Of a DNA stretch of 64,000 bases, positions 28,681 to 36,814 are shown piece by piece; within the stretch, counting starts at the first letter, position 1; each line of letters starts with the position of its first letter. The position numbers were made by a program, and so were the translations under genes. Source of the stretch: Bifidobacterium pullorum subsp. gallinarum (GTDB taxonomy: Bacteria > Actinomycetota > Actinomycetes > Actinomycetales > Bifidobacteriaceae). The stretch lies in assembly GCF_000741215.1 (NCBI RefSeq), contig NZ_JGYX01000001.1, positions 310,001-374,000 on the forward strand, written 5' to 3'. The notes under the pieces are model-generated. The model was not told the origin of the DNA, did not search any database, and saw only the letters and a list, made by a program, of their open reading frames with translations.

Positions 28681-29807
28681 GAGACTAGCAGGCGCATCAC
28701 CTGTTCGGCGGTTCGCTCCAGGTTCCGCGAGGCGCCGGCAAGCGCCTCCTGCAGGGACACGGCTCCGGGTTGGATGCCGAACACGGCGGCGAAGCCCAAG
28801 GCGTTCAGTTGTTCGACGTCCTCCCCGATGCTGCCGGCGAGTGCGATGACGCGGCATGACGGAGCCACTTCACGCACCGCGCGCGCCACGCCCATCGGTG
28901 TCTTGCCGTATTGCGTCTGCCCGTCGATGCGTCCTTCGCCGGTGAAGCAGTAGTCGGCACCGACCGCCCGCTCCTTGAGTCCGACGGTTTCGACAACAAG
29001 ATCGATGCCGGAACGCATGGTGGCGTCCGTGAACGCAAGGAACCCCGCGCCGAGTCCGCCTGCCGCGCCCGATCCGGGGATTATGCCCACGCTGCGACCG
29101 GTATCGCGATGGATGACCGCCGCATAGTGCGACAAAGCTTGGTCGAGTTGTTCGACCATGGCAGGCGTCGCGCCTTTCTGTGGTCCGAAGACTGCGGATG
29201 CGCCGTCGGGGCCGGCCAGCGGGTTGGTGACGTCGCTGGCCAATATAATCGGCGTGCGCGTAACGCGCGGGTCGAGACCGGTGCAATCGATGCGGTCGAG
29301 GTCGGCGAGCGCCGCTCCCCCGCCCGGCAGGTTGCGACCGTCGGCGTCGAATAATCGGACGCCGAGAGCCTGGGCCATGCCTGCGCCGCCATCATTGGTG
29401 GCGCTGCCGCCGAGTCCGACGATGATGCGTTCCGCGCCGCGGCCGAGCGCGTCGAGGATCAGTTCGCCGACGCCGCGCGTGGTGGCGTGCAACGGGTCGG
29501 GCGCGGTGCCGACGAGGTGCAGTCCCGCGGCTTCGGCCATCTCGATGACGGCCGTCGTGCCATCGCCGAGGATGCCATATGTGGCGGCGACCGGTTCGCC
29601 CAATGGTCCGGTGACGCGGGCCAGGATCAGGCGACCGCCGGTGGCGTCGACCAGGGCGCGGACCGTGCCTTCGCCGCCATCCGCCATGGGGATGGGGATG
29701 ATGTCGACGTCGGGAGTCACGCGCCGCACGCCGCGTTCGATGGCGTCCGCGGCCTGCCGCGCGGTCAGGCTGCCCTTGAACGAATCGGGCGCGATGACGA
29801 TCTTCAT
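28677..29807 (-). CDS. glxK: glycerate kinase
   Basis: Phosphorylates D-glycerate. The 376-residue protein begins MKIVIAPDSFKGSLTARQAA, carries MADGGEGTVRALVDATGG, the GLGGSATNDGGAGMAQALG loop and ENDS with the conserved GRIDGQTQYGKTPMGVA. All four blocks are diagnostic of the GarK/GlxK family. ATG 29807 is chosen for its GGGGGAG at about 10 nt; a nearer ATG (29816) has the site too close. It is transcribed alone, divergent from the GNAT gene. Confidence 0.95.
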   Translation of the reverse strand: MKIVIAPDSFKGSLTARQAADAIERGVRRVTPDVDIIPIPMADGGEGTVRALVDATGGRLILARVTGPLGEPVAATYGILGDGTTAVIEMAEAAGLHLVGTAPDPLHATTRGVGELILDALGRGAERIIVGLGGSATNDGGAGMAQALGVRLFDADGRNLPGGGAALADLDRIDCTGLDPRVTRTPIILASDVTNPLAGPDGASAVFGPQKGATPAMVEQLDQALSHYAAVIHRDTGRSVGIIPGSGAAGGLGAGFLAFTDATMRSGIDLVVETVGLKERAVGADYCFTGEGRIDGQTQYGKTPMGVARAVREVAPSCRVIALAGSIGEDVEQLNALGFAAVFGIQPGAVSLQEALAGASRNLERTAEQVMRLLVS

Positions 29808-29930
29808 GGATTCCATGCTCCCCCTGCGGTGCGACAGCTGCAGCATTGCGGTTTGACGGTTCCGGGAATGGAAACGGTTATCCGCTGATACCATCGAAGA
29901 GCACGAATCGGAAACGGATGGGAGTTGATG

Positions 29931-30494
29931 ATGATCGTTCGCACCGCATCGGTGGATGAGCTGCCGCAGATTGAGGCGATGTACGCCGCTATCGTGGATG
30001 CGATGCAGAACACGCCGTTGGACGTGTGGTGGCAGATGGGATCGCATCCCTCGCACGAGATGCTGTTGGACGCCGTGTCCGACGGAAACCTGCTGGTGGC
30101 GGTTGACGACGGGCATGACGATGCCGACGATACCGCCGCGGAAACGGCGAATCCCGTGCTGGGCGCCTGCATCCTCAACGGGGTTCAGGGCGTGGATTAC
30201 GGAATCATCGACTGGGATGTGCAGTGCGATGTTACAGAGGTCAACGTGCTGCATCTGCTGGGGGTTTCACCCGCCGCACGAGGCCGCGGCGTGGGACGTG
30301 CGATCATCGACGAGGCCTCCGCAATGGCGACGGAACGCGGTATGAAATCGCTGCGGCTCGACACGTTCGACAACAATGCGCCGGCCATTGCGCTGTACCG
30401 TTCCTGCGGATTCACCGACCATGGCGTGTACGAGATCCACGTAGGTCGCGGGCTGATTCATGCCTCGCATCTGATGGAGATGGATCTGCGATAG
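29931..30494 (+). CDS. GNAT family N-acetyltransferase
   Basis: A 187-residue acetyltransferase with the acetyl-CoA loop LHLLGVSPAARGRGVGRAII (motif A, RGRGVG) and the motif B ending LYRSCGFTDHG. The substrate is unknown. Three start codons run together (TTG, ATG, ATG); the last ATG at 29931 best fits the GGGAG at 29920-29924. Confidence 0.85.
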   Translation: MIVRTASVDELPQIEAMYAAIVDAMQNTPLDVWWQMGSHPSHEMLLDAVSDGNLLVAVDDGHDDADDTAAETANPVLGACILNGVQGVDYGIIDWDVQCDVTEVNVLHLLGVSPAARGRGVGRAIIDEASAMATERGMKSLRLDTFDNNAPAIALYRSCGFTDHGVYEIHVGRGLIHASHLMEMDLR

Positions 30495-30587
30495 ATTCAC
30501 ACACGTCGTGCAGCATTCCGCGCGATATGGCGTGCCAGCACCATTGCTTAGACCAAGGCTGTGCATCCGAATTGTATGCCAACTTCG

Positions 30588-30608
30588 ATATAGCAGTCAT
30601 GCTATATT
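30588..30608 (+). promoter_or_regulatory. promoter and operator of the HTH-MNT/HEPN pair
   Basis: ATATAGCA-GTCA-TGCTATAT is a perfect 8-bp inverted repeat whose right arm contains the TATATT -10 box (30603-30608). The box ends 6 nt before ATG 30615, a leaderless layout. The fused HTH of the first gene is the obvious ligand. Confidence 0.75.
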
Positions 30609-30614
30609 CGATAC

Positions 30615-31112
30615 ATGGCGATGATTGACGATTTGAAGCAGGAGCGCATTCGCCGCGGGCTGAGTCAGGCGGCGGTCGCGCATGCGATGGGCACCACACA
30701 ATCGGCCTTGTCACGCGCAGAACATGGCGGAAACCCAACGCAAAATTTCCTGCAGCGGTATCGGGAAGCTCTGGATACCTACCCCAGTTCCAGCACACTG
30801 GACATAGAGACCATTCGACTGCTGGTCAAAGATATTGCCCGGCGTAACGACGTCGCCGAATTGTATGCGTATGGATCGTTTGTGCAAGGCTGCCCCCGGC
30901 CAGATTCCGACATCGACCTGTTATACCGCAAGAACGCCGGTACTGAACACGGCCTATTCGAAACCGCGCACCTTAAGGACGAACTGGAATCGGCACTTGG
31001 CAGGACCGTGTCGCTGCTCTCCTTCGACGCACTGGAACACAAGGCCGCTCACAGCCGAGCCAGCAAGCGATTCCTGGAACACATCCGCCCCGATCTGGTG
31101 CGTGTAGCATGA
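30615..31112 (+). CDS. MntA-like nucleotidyltransferase antitoxin fused to an XRE helix-turn-helix
   Basis: A 165-residue protein. Residues 1-50 are an HTH (RRGLSQAAVAHAMGTTQSALSRAEHG). Residues about 65-165 are a minimal nucleotidyltransferase with GSFVQGCPRPDSDIDLLY, the G-S and D-x-D metal triad of MntA-type enzymes. In MntA-HepT systems the transferase inactivates the HEPN RNase by adding AMP to a tyrosine; the added HTH probably makes this protein an autorepressor too. It overlaps the HEPN gene by 4 bp (ATGA). Confidence 0.85.
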   Translation: MAMIDDLKQERIRRGLSQAAVAHAMGTTQSALSRAEHGGNPTQNFLQRYREALDTYPSSSTLDIETIRLLVKDIARRNDVAELYAYGSFVQGCPRPDSDIDLLYRKNAGTEHGLFETAHLKDELESALGRTVSLLSFDALEHKAAHSRASKRFLEHIRPDLVRVA

Positions 31113-31477
31113 ACGCCCAACCCCACACCGATCAACGATTCCGCGACGAAACCACGTTGCTGCGCCTGGTGGAGCATCTCAGCTTTGCGGCTGCAGATGC
31201 AGCCAAGGCACCATCTGCAGCCGATCTGGAAGACAACAGGCCGCTGCTGAACTCAGTGGCCATGGAGCTTATCCAAGCCCAGGAAGCAGCGAACCAACTT
31301 TCCGATGCGTTCATCTCCGAAATACCCGACCTACCCTGGCCGCAACTGCGCGGATTACGCAACATCATCGTCCATGAATATGACGCCATCGACGCCGACG
31401 AGCTCTATCGCACCGTCACCGTCGATGTCCCACATCTCATCGAATTGCTGCAACCGATTGTTGACGACATCGAATAG
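31109..31477 (+). CDS. HepT-like HEPN RNase toxin (DUF86)
   Basis: A 122-residue helical protein with the HEPN catalytic Rx4-6H motif, RNIIVHEY, in the last third, and a Tyr two residues after the His as in HepT, the residue AMPylated by MntA. The surrounding PWPQLRGLRNIIVHEYDAID is typical of DUF86. It is translationally coupled to the HTH-nucleotidyltransferase. It ends beside an ogt remnant, consistent with insertion into that locus. Confidence 0.85.
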   Translation: MNAQPHTDQRFRDETTLLRLVEHLSFAAADAAKAPSAADLEDNRPLLNSVAMELIQAQEAANQLSDAFISEIPDLPWPQLRGLRNIIVHEYDAIDADELYRTVTVDVPHLIELLQPIVDDIE

Positions 31478-31484
31478 CCGATGC

Positions 31485-31632
31485 GCGCTTCGCAGCGCCG
31501 CTCCTCGTGGTCGTGGGTCAGCAGGCGGGCGAAGTACTTCTGCCCCTCAAACCATAAGCCGGTCAGCCTGCAATTATCGGCAGCCAGCAGGATGCCGCCG
31601 AGCGGAGACGCGTAATGGCTGATGTACTGCAT
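31485..31632 (-). pseudogene. 5' remnant of ogt (methylated-DNA-cysteine methyltransferase)
   Basis: Only the N-terminal 45 or so codons remain: MQYISHYASPLGGILLAAD and LTGLWFEGQKYFARLL, followed by DHEERR, after which similarity stops next to the HEPN gene's stop codon. The catalytic PCHR portion is absent. Confidence 0.7.
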
Positions 31633-31957
31633 ATTCCCGGCATAACAATCGGCACGGATGGGCGAGCCTTTGATCAAGGTTCGCACTACTTCAAGATACA
31701 AATTACGACCCGTCGATTTTCGCAACTTTGAATGGTGAGCCGCTAAGTAGTGCGACCCCTGTTCCAGAATCTTCCACTTGTTCATCAATCAAGCATTCCA
31801 CAGAAGCGCTACTGGCGACCATCCACCCCTTAGCGGCTCTCCCAGGAGGATTCCTTCGCCGTCTGCAGCAACCGACAATCCGGTGTAATCTCGATAGCCA
31901 CACGCCAGAGACAGGGCTTGTAGGCTAAATTCGGCCATCACGCAAACCGCTTACACG
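31633..31957. other. no gene recognised
   Basis: About 325 bp between the ogt remnant and the next promoter. Short overlapping reading frames exist on both strands but none has a recognisable domain or a convincing ribosome site. Confidence 0.5.
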
Positions 31958-31963
31958 TATAAT
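31958..31963 (+). promoter_or_regulatory. -10 box (TATAAT) for the two-gene module
   Basis: A consensus TATAAT 38 nt before ATG 32002. No good -35 match was seen at the usual distance. Confidence 0.5.
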
Positions 31964-32001
31964 GAAAGACATTAGAGACACAAATGCAAAAGAGAAGAGT
32001 C

Positions 32002-32439
32002 ATGACTACTTCAAAGAAGAGTGCGCCCCCAGTCATCAGAAAAGGCGGCAAAGCAGCCGCTTTGCTGGGAGCGGCCGCCACGCTTTTACAATTTGTGACG
32101 CCGGAAATGATTGAAAGACTCACACTGTGGCTGAAGCAGATGAATCTTTCGCAACGGTTCATCGACTTGATGGAAAAGCTGTCCAAGCTTCCACAGCAAG
32201 CAACACCATTGGAACGAATTCAACTGCAGTGTGACGCCGTCGAAGAACTCATCGAATCCCGAGCCACCGAATTATCCGATGATGCGCCGATTACGCAATG
32301 GCGTGACGAACTGAACAAAATCAGACGAGGTATCGAGCTTATCAGCAAGGCTTCTGTCAGCGATCGGAAAAAGATTAAAAAGCTACAGCAAAGGTCTAAA
32401 AAATTACTGGACAGTGTATTCAACGCAGCAATCAACTAG
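32002..32439 (+). CDS. small protein of unknown function, first gene of an uncharacterised pair
   Basis: About 145 residues. A basic N-terminus and a short hydrophobic helix (AAALLGAAATLLQFV, about residues 19-33) are followed by charged helices, the last strongly basic (DRKKIKKLQQRSKKLLDS). This suggests a membrane-associated, partly coiled-coil protein. ATG 32002 has an AGAGAAGAG ribosome site; an in-frame ATG at 31984 lacks one. It is 41 bp upstream of the 533-residue gene, same strand, and both are AT-richer than the chromosome, so they probably form one transferred unit. I do not recognise the family. Confidence 0.6.
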   Translation: MTTSKKSAPPVIRKGGKAAALLGAAATLLQFVTPEMIERLTLWLKQMNLSQRFIDLMEKLSKLPQQATPLERIQLQCDAVEELIESRATELSDDAPITQWRDELNKIRRGIELISKASVSDRKKIKKLQQRSKKLLDSVFNAAIN

Positions 32440-32480
32440 AGCGACTTGGATTCATATCACGAAAAAAGTAAGGACAATCA

Positions 32481-34082
32481 GTGAACGGTGACATTCAACT
32501 CATTGCCGATGACTATGGACTTATGGTGTTGGGCGATTCAACCGACATTACGCAGTTCCTTAAGGAACAGGGATTGGAATCCCGAGATGTCAATATCAAG
32601 GCATCACAGATTGCTTCTCTCTTCGGGGCTTCGTTAGATGCGGCTGCCAACATTGCTCAGCTATCCGGCCGATGGGTACAGCTTTCGGAAGAAAGTGTCG
32701 GTAAGATTCAGGAATTCGGCCTTATTCAGAGCAATACCACAGGATTATTCACCGGTGTCATTGGTCAAGGCGGATACAGAGGCATCAAAGGAAACGTGCA
32801 ATTCGTCAACGCACCCGGAGCCGTCAACCCAATGATGCTATCCAATGTCGGTACGTTAATGACACAGCTCGCATTACAACAAATGATGGGGCAAGTTACC
32901 GACTACCTTAAGGTCATTGACCAAAAAGTCGACGATATTCTCCGCGCACAAAAAGATTCAGAAATTTCCAAGATGGTTGGCGCGGGATTGGTTATCGCAG
33001 AAGCGATGTCCGAACGAGAGCAGTTCGGAGGCGTTTCCGAAGTCACTTGGGCTGGTGTGCAGGACACCAAACAAACATTGGCCGCAGCTCAGGTCTACGC
33101 GTTACGTCAACTAGACGCGTTCGCAGATAAACTCGAACGAGCCAAAGATGTCAGCAAACAAGCGAACATAATGAAACGCGGCATCGGCGATGTCAGTCAA
33201 TGGATTGCTATACTAGCGAGAAGTTTGGAACTACAAGATGGGTACAGCATACTCAAACTTGACCGCGTACGGGATACTTTCCCCGAAGAGCTCATGCGTC
33301 ACCGGAAGGTAGAACTCGATAATCAACAACAACGCATGCAATTGGTATCGAGCACCTTCACGAATCTGAACCAACGCATCCGTACCATTTCAGGGAAAGC
33401 CAACAAACAAGTGCTCCTGCACCCTTTCGATTCCCACGTGGTCATCAACAGCGGCAACACCATTGCCTCGCAAATCAACGATTTCAACGAAGCTCTCGGC
33501 ATTGCTGCCACTGAGCAATCCATCAAAGCCAAGGAATGGATCGAAGCGGCGGTCGACGCTCGTGATCTGGTCATCGAAAAAGGCGCGGAAGGCGTTAAAG
33601 CCATCTCGAGTTTCGGTTCCAATGTAGCCAACCACATTCACCATTCCGCGCAGGACGCTGCCCGTCAAGTACACGACGGCGCAGAAACAGCCGGAGAAGC
33701 AATTTCTTCCGCAGCACAAACAGCAGGAAGCGTTATTGGAAACACAGCCGACGCCGCAATACACGGCGGAGAACAAGTAGTTTCCTCCATCGGAAAAGGG
33801 GCGGAGGCCGCTGCCGAAGGAACGGCCTCCGCGATCAACGCAACAGTTCGTGGGGCGAACGATCTCATCGACAATGCCGGCAAAGTCTTGAATTCTGCTG
33901 GACAAGCAGCAGCAGACGCTGCAAGCGATACCGTCGACGCCGCAGGTAAGGTCTTAAACGATACGGGTAAGGCAATCGGCGATATGAGTAAGAACGCAGG
34001 GGAAGCAGCGGACAAAGCATTCAATGATGCCGGAAAGGCAATCGGCGGAATGTTTAGTGCAATGTTTAAGAGGAAAGGATGA
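32481..34082 (+). CDS. 533-residue protein with LEA-like C-terminal repeat, function unknown
   Basis: GTG 32481 follows AAGGA. The N-terminal third (MNGDIQLIADDYGLMVLGD, SGRWVQLSEES) looks globular. Residues about 110-300 are helical, with QMMGQVTDYLKVIDQKVDDI. From about residue 355 to 525 comes a long Ala/Gly/Asp/Lys segment of amphipathic units such as DAAGKVLNDTGKAIGDMS and EAADKAFNDAGKAIGGMF, like late-embryogenesis-abundant or tape-measure-type repeats, ending in MFKRKG. I recall similar N-terminal halves in hypothetical proteins of other actinobacteria but cannot name the family. Its partner is the small membrane-associated protein upstream; an HNH-endonuclease fragment follows 27 bp later. 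Confidence 0.6.
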   Translation: MNGDIQLIADDYGLMVLGDSTDITQFLKEQGLESRDVNIKASQIASLFGASLDAAANIAQLSGRWVQLSEESVGKIQEFGLIQSNTTGLFTGVIGQGGYRGIKGNVQFVNAPGAVNPMMLSNVGTLMTQLALQQMMGQVTDYLKVIDQKVDDILRAQKDSEISKMVGAGLVIAEAMSEREQFGGVSEVTWAGVQDTKQTLAAAQVYALRQLDAFADKLERAKDVSKQANIMKRGIGDVSQWIAILARSLELQDGYSILKLDRVRDTFPEELMRHRKVELDNQQQRMQLVSSTFTNLNQRIRTISGKANKQVLLHPFDSHVVINSGNTIASQINDFNEALGIAATEQSIKAKEWIEAAVDARDLVIEKGAEGVKAISSFGSNVANHIHHSAQDAARQVHDGAETAGEAISSAAQTAGSVIGNTADAAIHGGEQVVSSIGKGAEAAAEGTASAINATVRGANDLIDNAGKVLNSAGQAAADAASDTVDAAGKVLNDTGKAIGDMSKNAGEAADKAFNDAGKAIGGMFSAMFKRKG

Positions 34083-34109
34083 TCAACCGCAGAAGCGGTA
34101 TCCTGTTGC

Positions 34110-34277
34110 ATGAGCACAACCATCATCAAAGTCACGCGGCGTAATTGGTCGCGAGAAGAGACGATGATGGCGTTTGCCCTATATATGATTCTCGAGCCAC
34201 GGGAATGTGACGACAAGAATCTAAACGTTCTTCGACTTACGGAGATGATTCATCGCACCCCAAAGATATCGTCTTAA
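34110..34277 (+). pseudogene. N-terminal fragment of an HNH-endonuclease-type protein
   Basis: A 55-codon frame: WSREETMMAFALYMILEP and later LRLTEMIHRTPK match the helical N-terminus of HNH endonucleases that begin with a W-(T/S)-REE motif and an (I/L)xRTP turn. It stops immediately after that turn, before any HNH residues. Too short to be a nuclease; probably the broken end of a third gene of the module. Confidence 0.6.
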
Positions 34278-34315
34278 TAAGCACTTCTCAACGCCACAAC
34301 GAACAGGGCCTATTG

Positions 34316-34960
34316 CTATACAATGCCTGCCGCATGACAATAAAGAAAGACAGCGCCATGCACCAAAAACAGGAATGGTAATCCAAAGAGAAAATACCAA
34401 GTCCTAATTTTATGATTCGCAACAATCATAGCCAACAGTCCACCTATTTCTCCACCAAGAAAACATGCCATCAATAATACATATTCGCGTATTCTATATG
34501 ACCTTCGTATTGCTTTAATTTTATCAACAACAAACAGAATAAAAGTCACAGTATTTATTATCAGTAGATAGACCACAAGAGGGATAACGATATCCATGTT
34601 TAATTGTTTCATTAGTGACTGGATATCAATATCAATAAATCCATACACTACTGCAACAATCATACCCCATACGACAACGCAAATTATGGAAATAAACCGC
34701 CACGCGACATTATCTTTTACGACTTTACGATCCCACACTAAGAATGCTGCAAGCATCCCCAAGCCTCCACCAGCAACACCAAACAAATTAAGTACATTTG
34801 GATGTATCAAACCGTCATTTCCAGTATGCCAATGGTACAGAAAATCGATAGTAAAAAACAAAAAAAGTCAACACGTTAACAACAATGAGATATATAAGAA
34901 AACAATCCATGACCAGTCCTTACCGCAACGTTTCTTTACGACAATTCTATCTAGAATCAT
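34316..34960 (-). pseudogene. DUF1294 membrane protein gene interrupted by in-frame TGA
   Basis: From ATG 34960 the frame reads MILDRIVVKKRCGKDWSW and a hydrophobic helix, hits TGA at 34868-34870, then continues in the same frame as a further 181+ residues. That part has an inner DUF1294-like repeat (FGVAGGGLGMLAAFLVWDRK) and a complete DUF1294 domain (FILFVVDKIKAIRRSYRI, then GGEIGGLLAMIVANHKIRTWYF). A TGG (Trp) to TGA change inside the first helix is the simplest cause. Re-initiation at TTG 34861 could make the 181-residue part. AT-rich, convergent with the module upstream. Confidence 0.7.
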
Positions 34961-35103
34961 CCTAACCAAGTCCTCATTCCCGACAACAAGATGGATGCAT
35001 CACAAGAGTCAAGAATTCCAATGCCAGCGAAGGATCAGACCCTGGTGAACCAACCTGGACAGAAATTATTCAGTTAGTAGCAACCACTATGCTGACCACC
35101 TAA

Positions 35104-35700
35104 TCACGACGTCGCCATACCCGTCAAATGACGGAACAGTTCGGGGTCCAGGGGCCTGGCCAGACGCAGGTTGGCGACGGCGAGGTTCACCGTTGCGCCG
35201 CCATCTCCTTCGGTCTTCCGCGTAATGGTATGCAAGTCGTTGACTGCGGCGACGTGTCCGACGTAGTAGTACTTCGCCTCGTCGGATTCCTCCTTGCGCA
35301 TCACGAACAACGGAATGAAGTGGTCCTCCTGCCAGGCTTCCGTGCCATAGCCGTATTTCATCCACTGGAACTCCGGCGAATCCTCGGTGCGGTTGTTCTT
35401 GCTGAAATACCGCATCTCCTGCAATCCGAGGAACCGGTCGTCATACTGACTGTTCGCGTATTTGACGAAGATGGGCATGGTGCTGGATGCCTTATGGCAG
35501 AAGTATCCGCCGACGTTCTGCCCGTTCATCTCGTCGGACCAGCCCAGTAGCCGCATGACATCCGCCAGCTTGTACTTCTGCTCATACAGGAATCCGCGAT
35601 CGAAAACCCGACGTCCCACCCGAGCGCGCTCGAACATCTCATGGCACGCCATCAGCCCGCACCGGATTGTGTCGGCAAAGAAGATGCGGAATGTACGGTT
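35104..35700 (-). pseudogene. C-terminal DUF3427 remnant of a defence-type helicase
   Basis: The frame is open from the IS junction at 35700 to TGA 35104. GFLYEQKYKLADVMRLLGW, PIFVKYANSQYDDRFLG and YYYVGHVAAVND are the conserved parts of DUF3427, the domain that ends PLD-nuclease/DEAD-helicase fusions found in defence islands. The nuclease and helicase parts are missing, replaced by the IS3 element whose end lies at 35701. An internal ATG at 35652 might still be used, but no helicase would be made. Confidence 0.75.
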
Positions 35701-35925
35701 GGGGCTGCGGACGTTTTCTTGGAGTTGTTTCCTATACGGCCAGCCCCTGGCTTGTTCTGTATTCTACCGGGCTTTTCCAGCCCAGCGACTGTTTGATCCT
35801 CGAATGGTTGTACCAGCGGATGTACTCGCCGGCGAGGCCGCCGGCCTCCTCGCACGTACGCTCCTCCCAATGCCCGGAGATGCACGGACCCGACCTTCAT
35901 ACGGCCGAAGAACCCCTCGGCCGCG
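35701..35925 (-). pseudogene. C-terminal IS3 OrfB fragment left of the IS21 insertion
   Basis: Minus-strand coding for the end of OrfB, with YIRWYNHSRIKQSLGWKSPVEY, the typical IS3 C-terminus, ending just before the terminal repeat. It belongs with the 38461-39630 piece. Confidence 0.75.
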
Positions 35926-36031
35926 TGTCTTTTGTCAAGCTGTGGTAGTCCATTGTGGCGTGTCGTTTCAGTCCGAAAAAGCGGGGGAAATTAGTCCATT
36001 TCGTCACCGGTCGTGTCTGGTCCTTGTTTGG

Positions 36032-36814
36032 TTATTGCATGAGGGCGTGGGTCTTGCGGTAGGAGTCGCCCTCGAATCTGATCATCCTGCCGTGGTGGAC
36101 GGTGCGGTCGATGATCGCGGCGGCCATGTTGGGGTCGCCGAAGATCCTGCCCCATCCGCTGAACTCGATGTTGGTGGTGTAGATGACGCTCTGCCTTTCG
36201 TACGCGTTGGTGACGACCTGGAACAGCAGGCGGCTGCCCTCCTCGTCGATCGGGACGTATCCGAGCTCGTCGATGACCAGGAGGCGCGCCCTGCCGATCT
36301 GGGCGAGCTCCCGGTCGAGCCTGCCTTCCGTGCTGGCGCGCAATAGCCGCATGACCAGTTCGGCGGCGGTGAAGAAACGGGCGGGGATTCCCTGCCGGCA
36401 GGCCTGGCGTCCCAGGGCGATGGCCAGGTGGGTCTTGCCGGTGCCGGGCGGGCCGAACATGACCACGTCCTCCGTGTGCTCGACGAAGTCGAGGGATTCG
36501 AGGGCCTGCCGCCCGTAGTCGACGGGGAAGCGCAGGGGCGTCCAGTCGTAGCCGTCGAGCTCCTTGGATTGGGGGAACCCGGCCTGCTTGAGCAGACGCG
36601 CGCGTTTGGAACGCTCCCTGGAGTCGAGTTCGGCGAGCATCCACGCGTGCATGAACTCCATCTGCGCGGGCGTGGCCGTCTCCAATTGTTCGGCGAGCAC
36701 CTGTCGGGTCAGGGGGAGCCGGCGGGCGAGCCCCATGATCCGGTCCATCATCGCGCCGGTCGACGCGCGACGCCGTCTCGTGTCGGGCTGCGCGGTCTTG
36801 GGTTTGGTCATCAT
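36032..36814 (-). CDS. istB: IS21 helper ATPase IstB
   Basis: A 260-residue AAA+ ATPase that loads the IstA transposase onto target DNA. Walker A is MFGPPGTGKTHLAIALG and Walker B LLVIDELGYVPIDEEGS, with sensor segment YTTNIEFSGWGRIFGD. Intact, and overlaps istA by 4 bp (ATGA), the usual coupling. Confidence 0.93.
   Translation of the reverse strand: MMTKPKTAQPDTRRRRASTGAMMDRIMGLARRLPLTRQVLAEQLETATPAQMEFMHAWMLAELDSRERSKRARLLKQAGFPQSKELDGYDWTPLRFPVDYGRQALESLDFVEHTEDVVMFGPPGTGKTHLAIALGRQACRQGIPARFFTAAELVMRLLRASTEGRLDRELAQIGRARLLVIDELGYVPIDEEGSRLLFQVVTNAYERQSVIYTTNIEFSGWGRIFGDPNMAAAIIDRTVHHGRMIRFEGDSYRKTHALMQ

Noticed and set aside
31633..31957. Short frames on both strands (66 codons each)
   Set aside because: They overlap each other, have no domain and no credible ribosome site.
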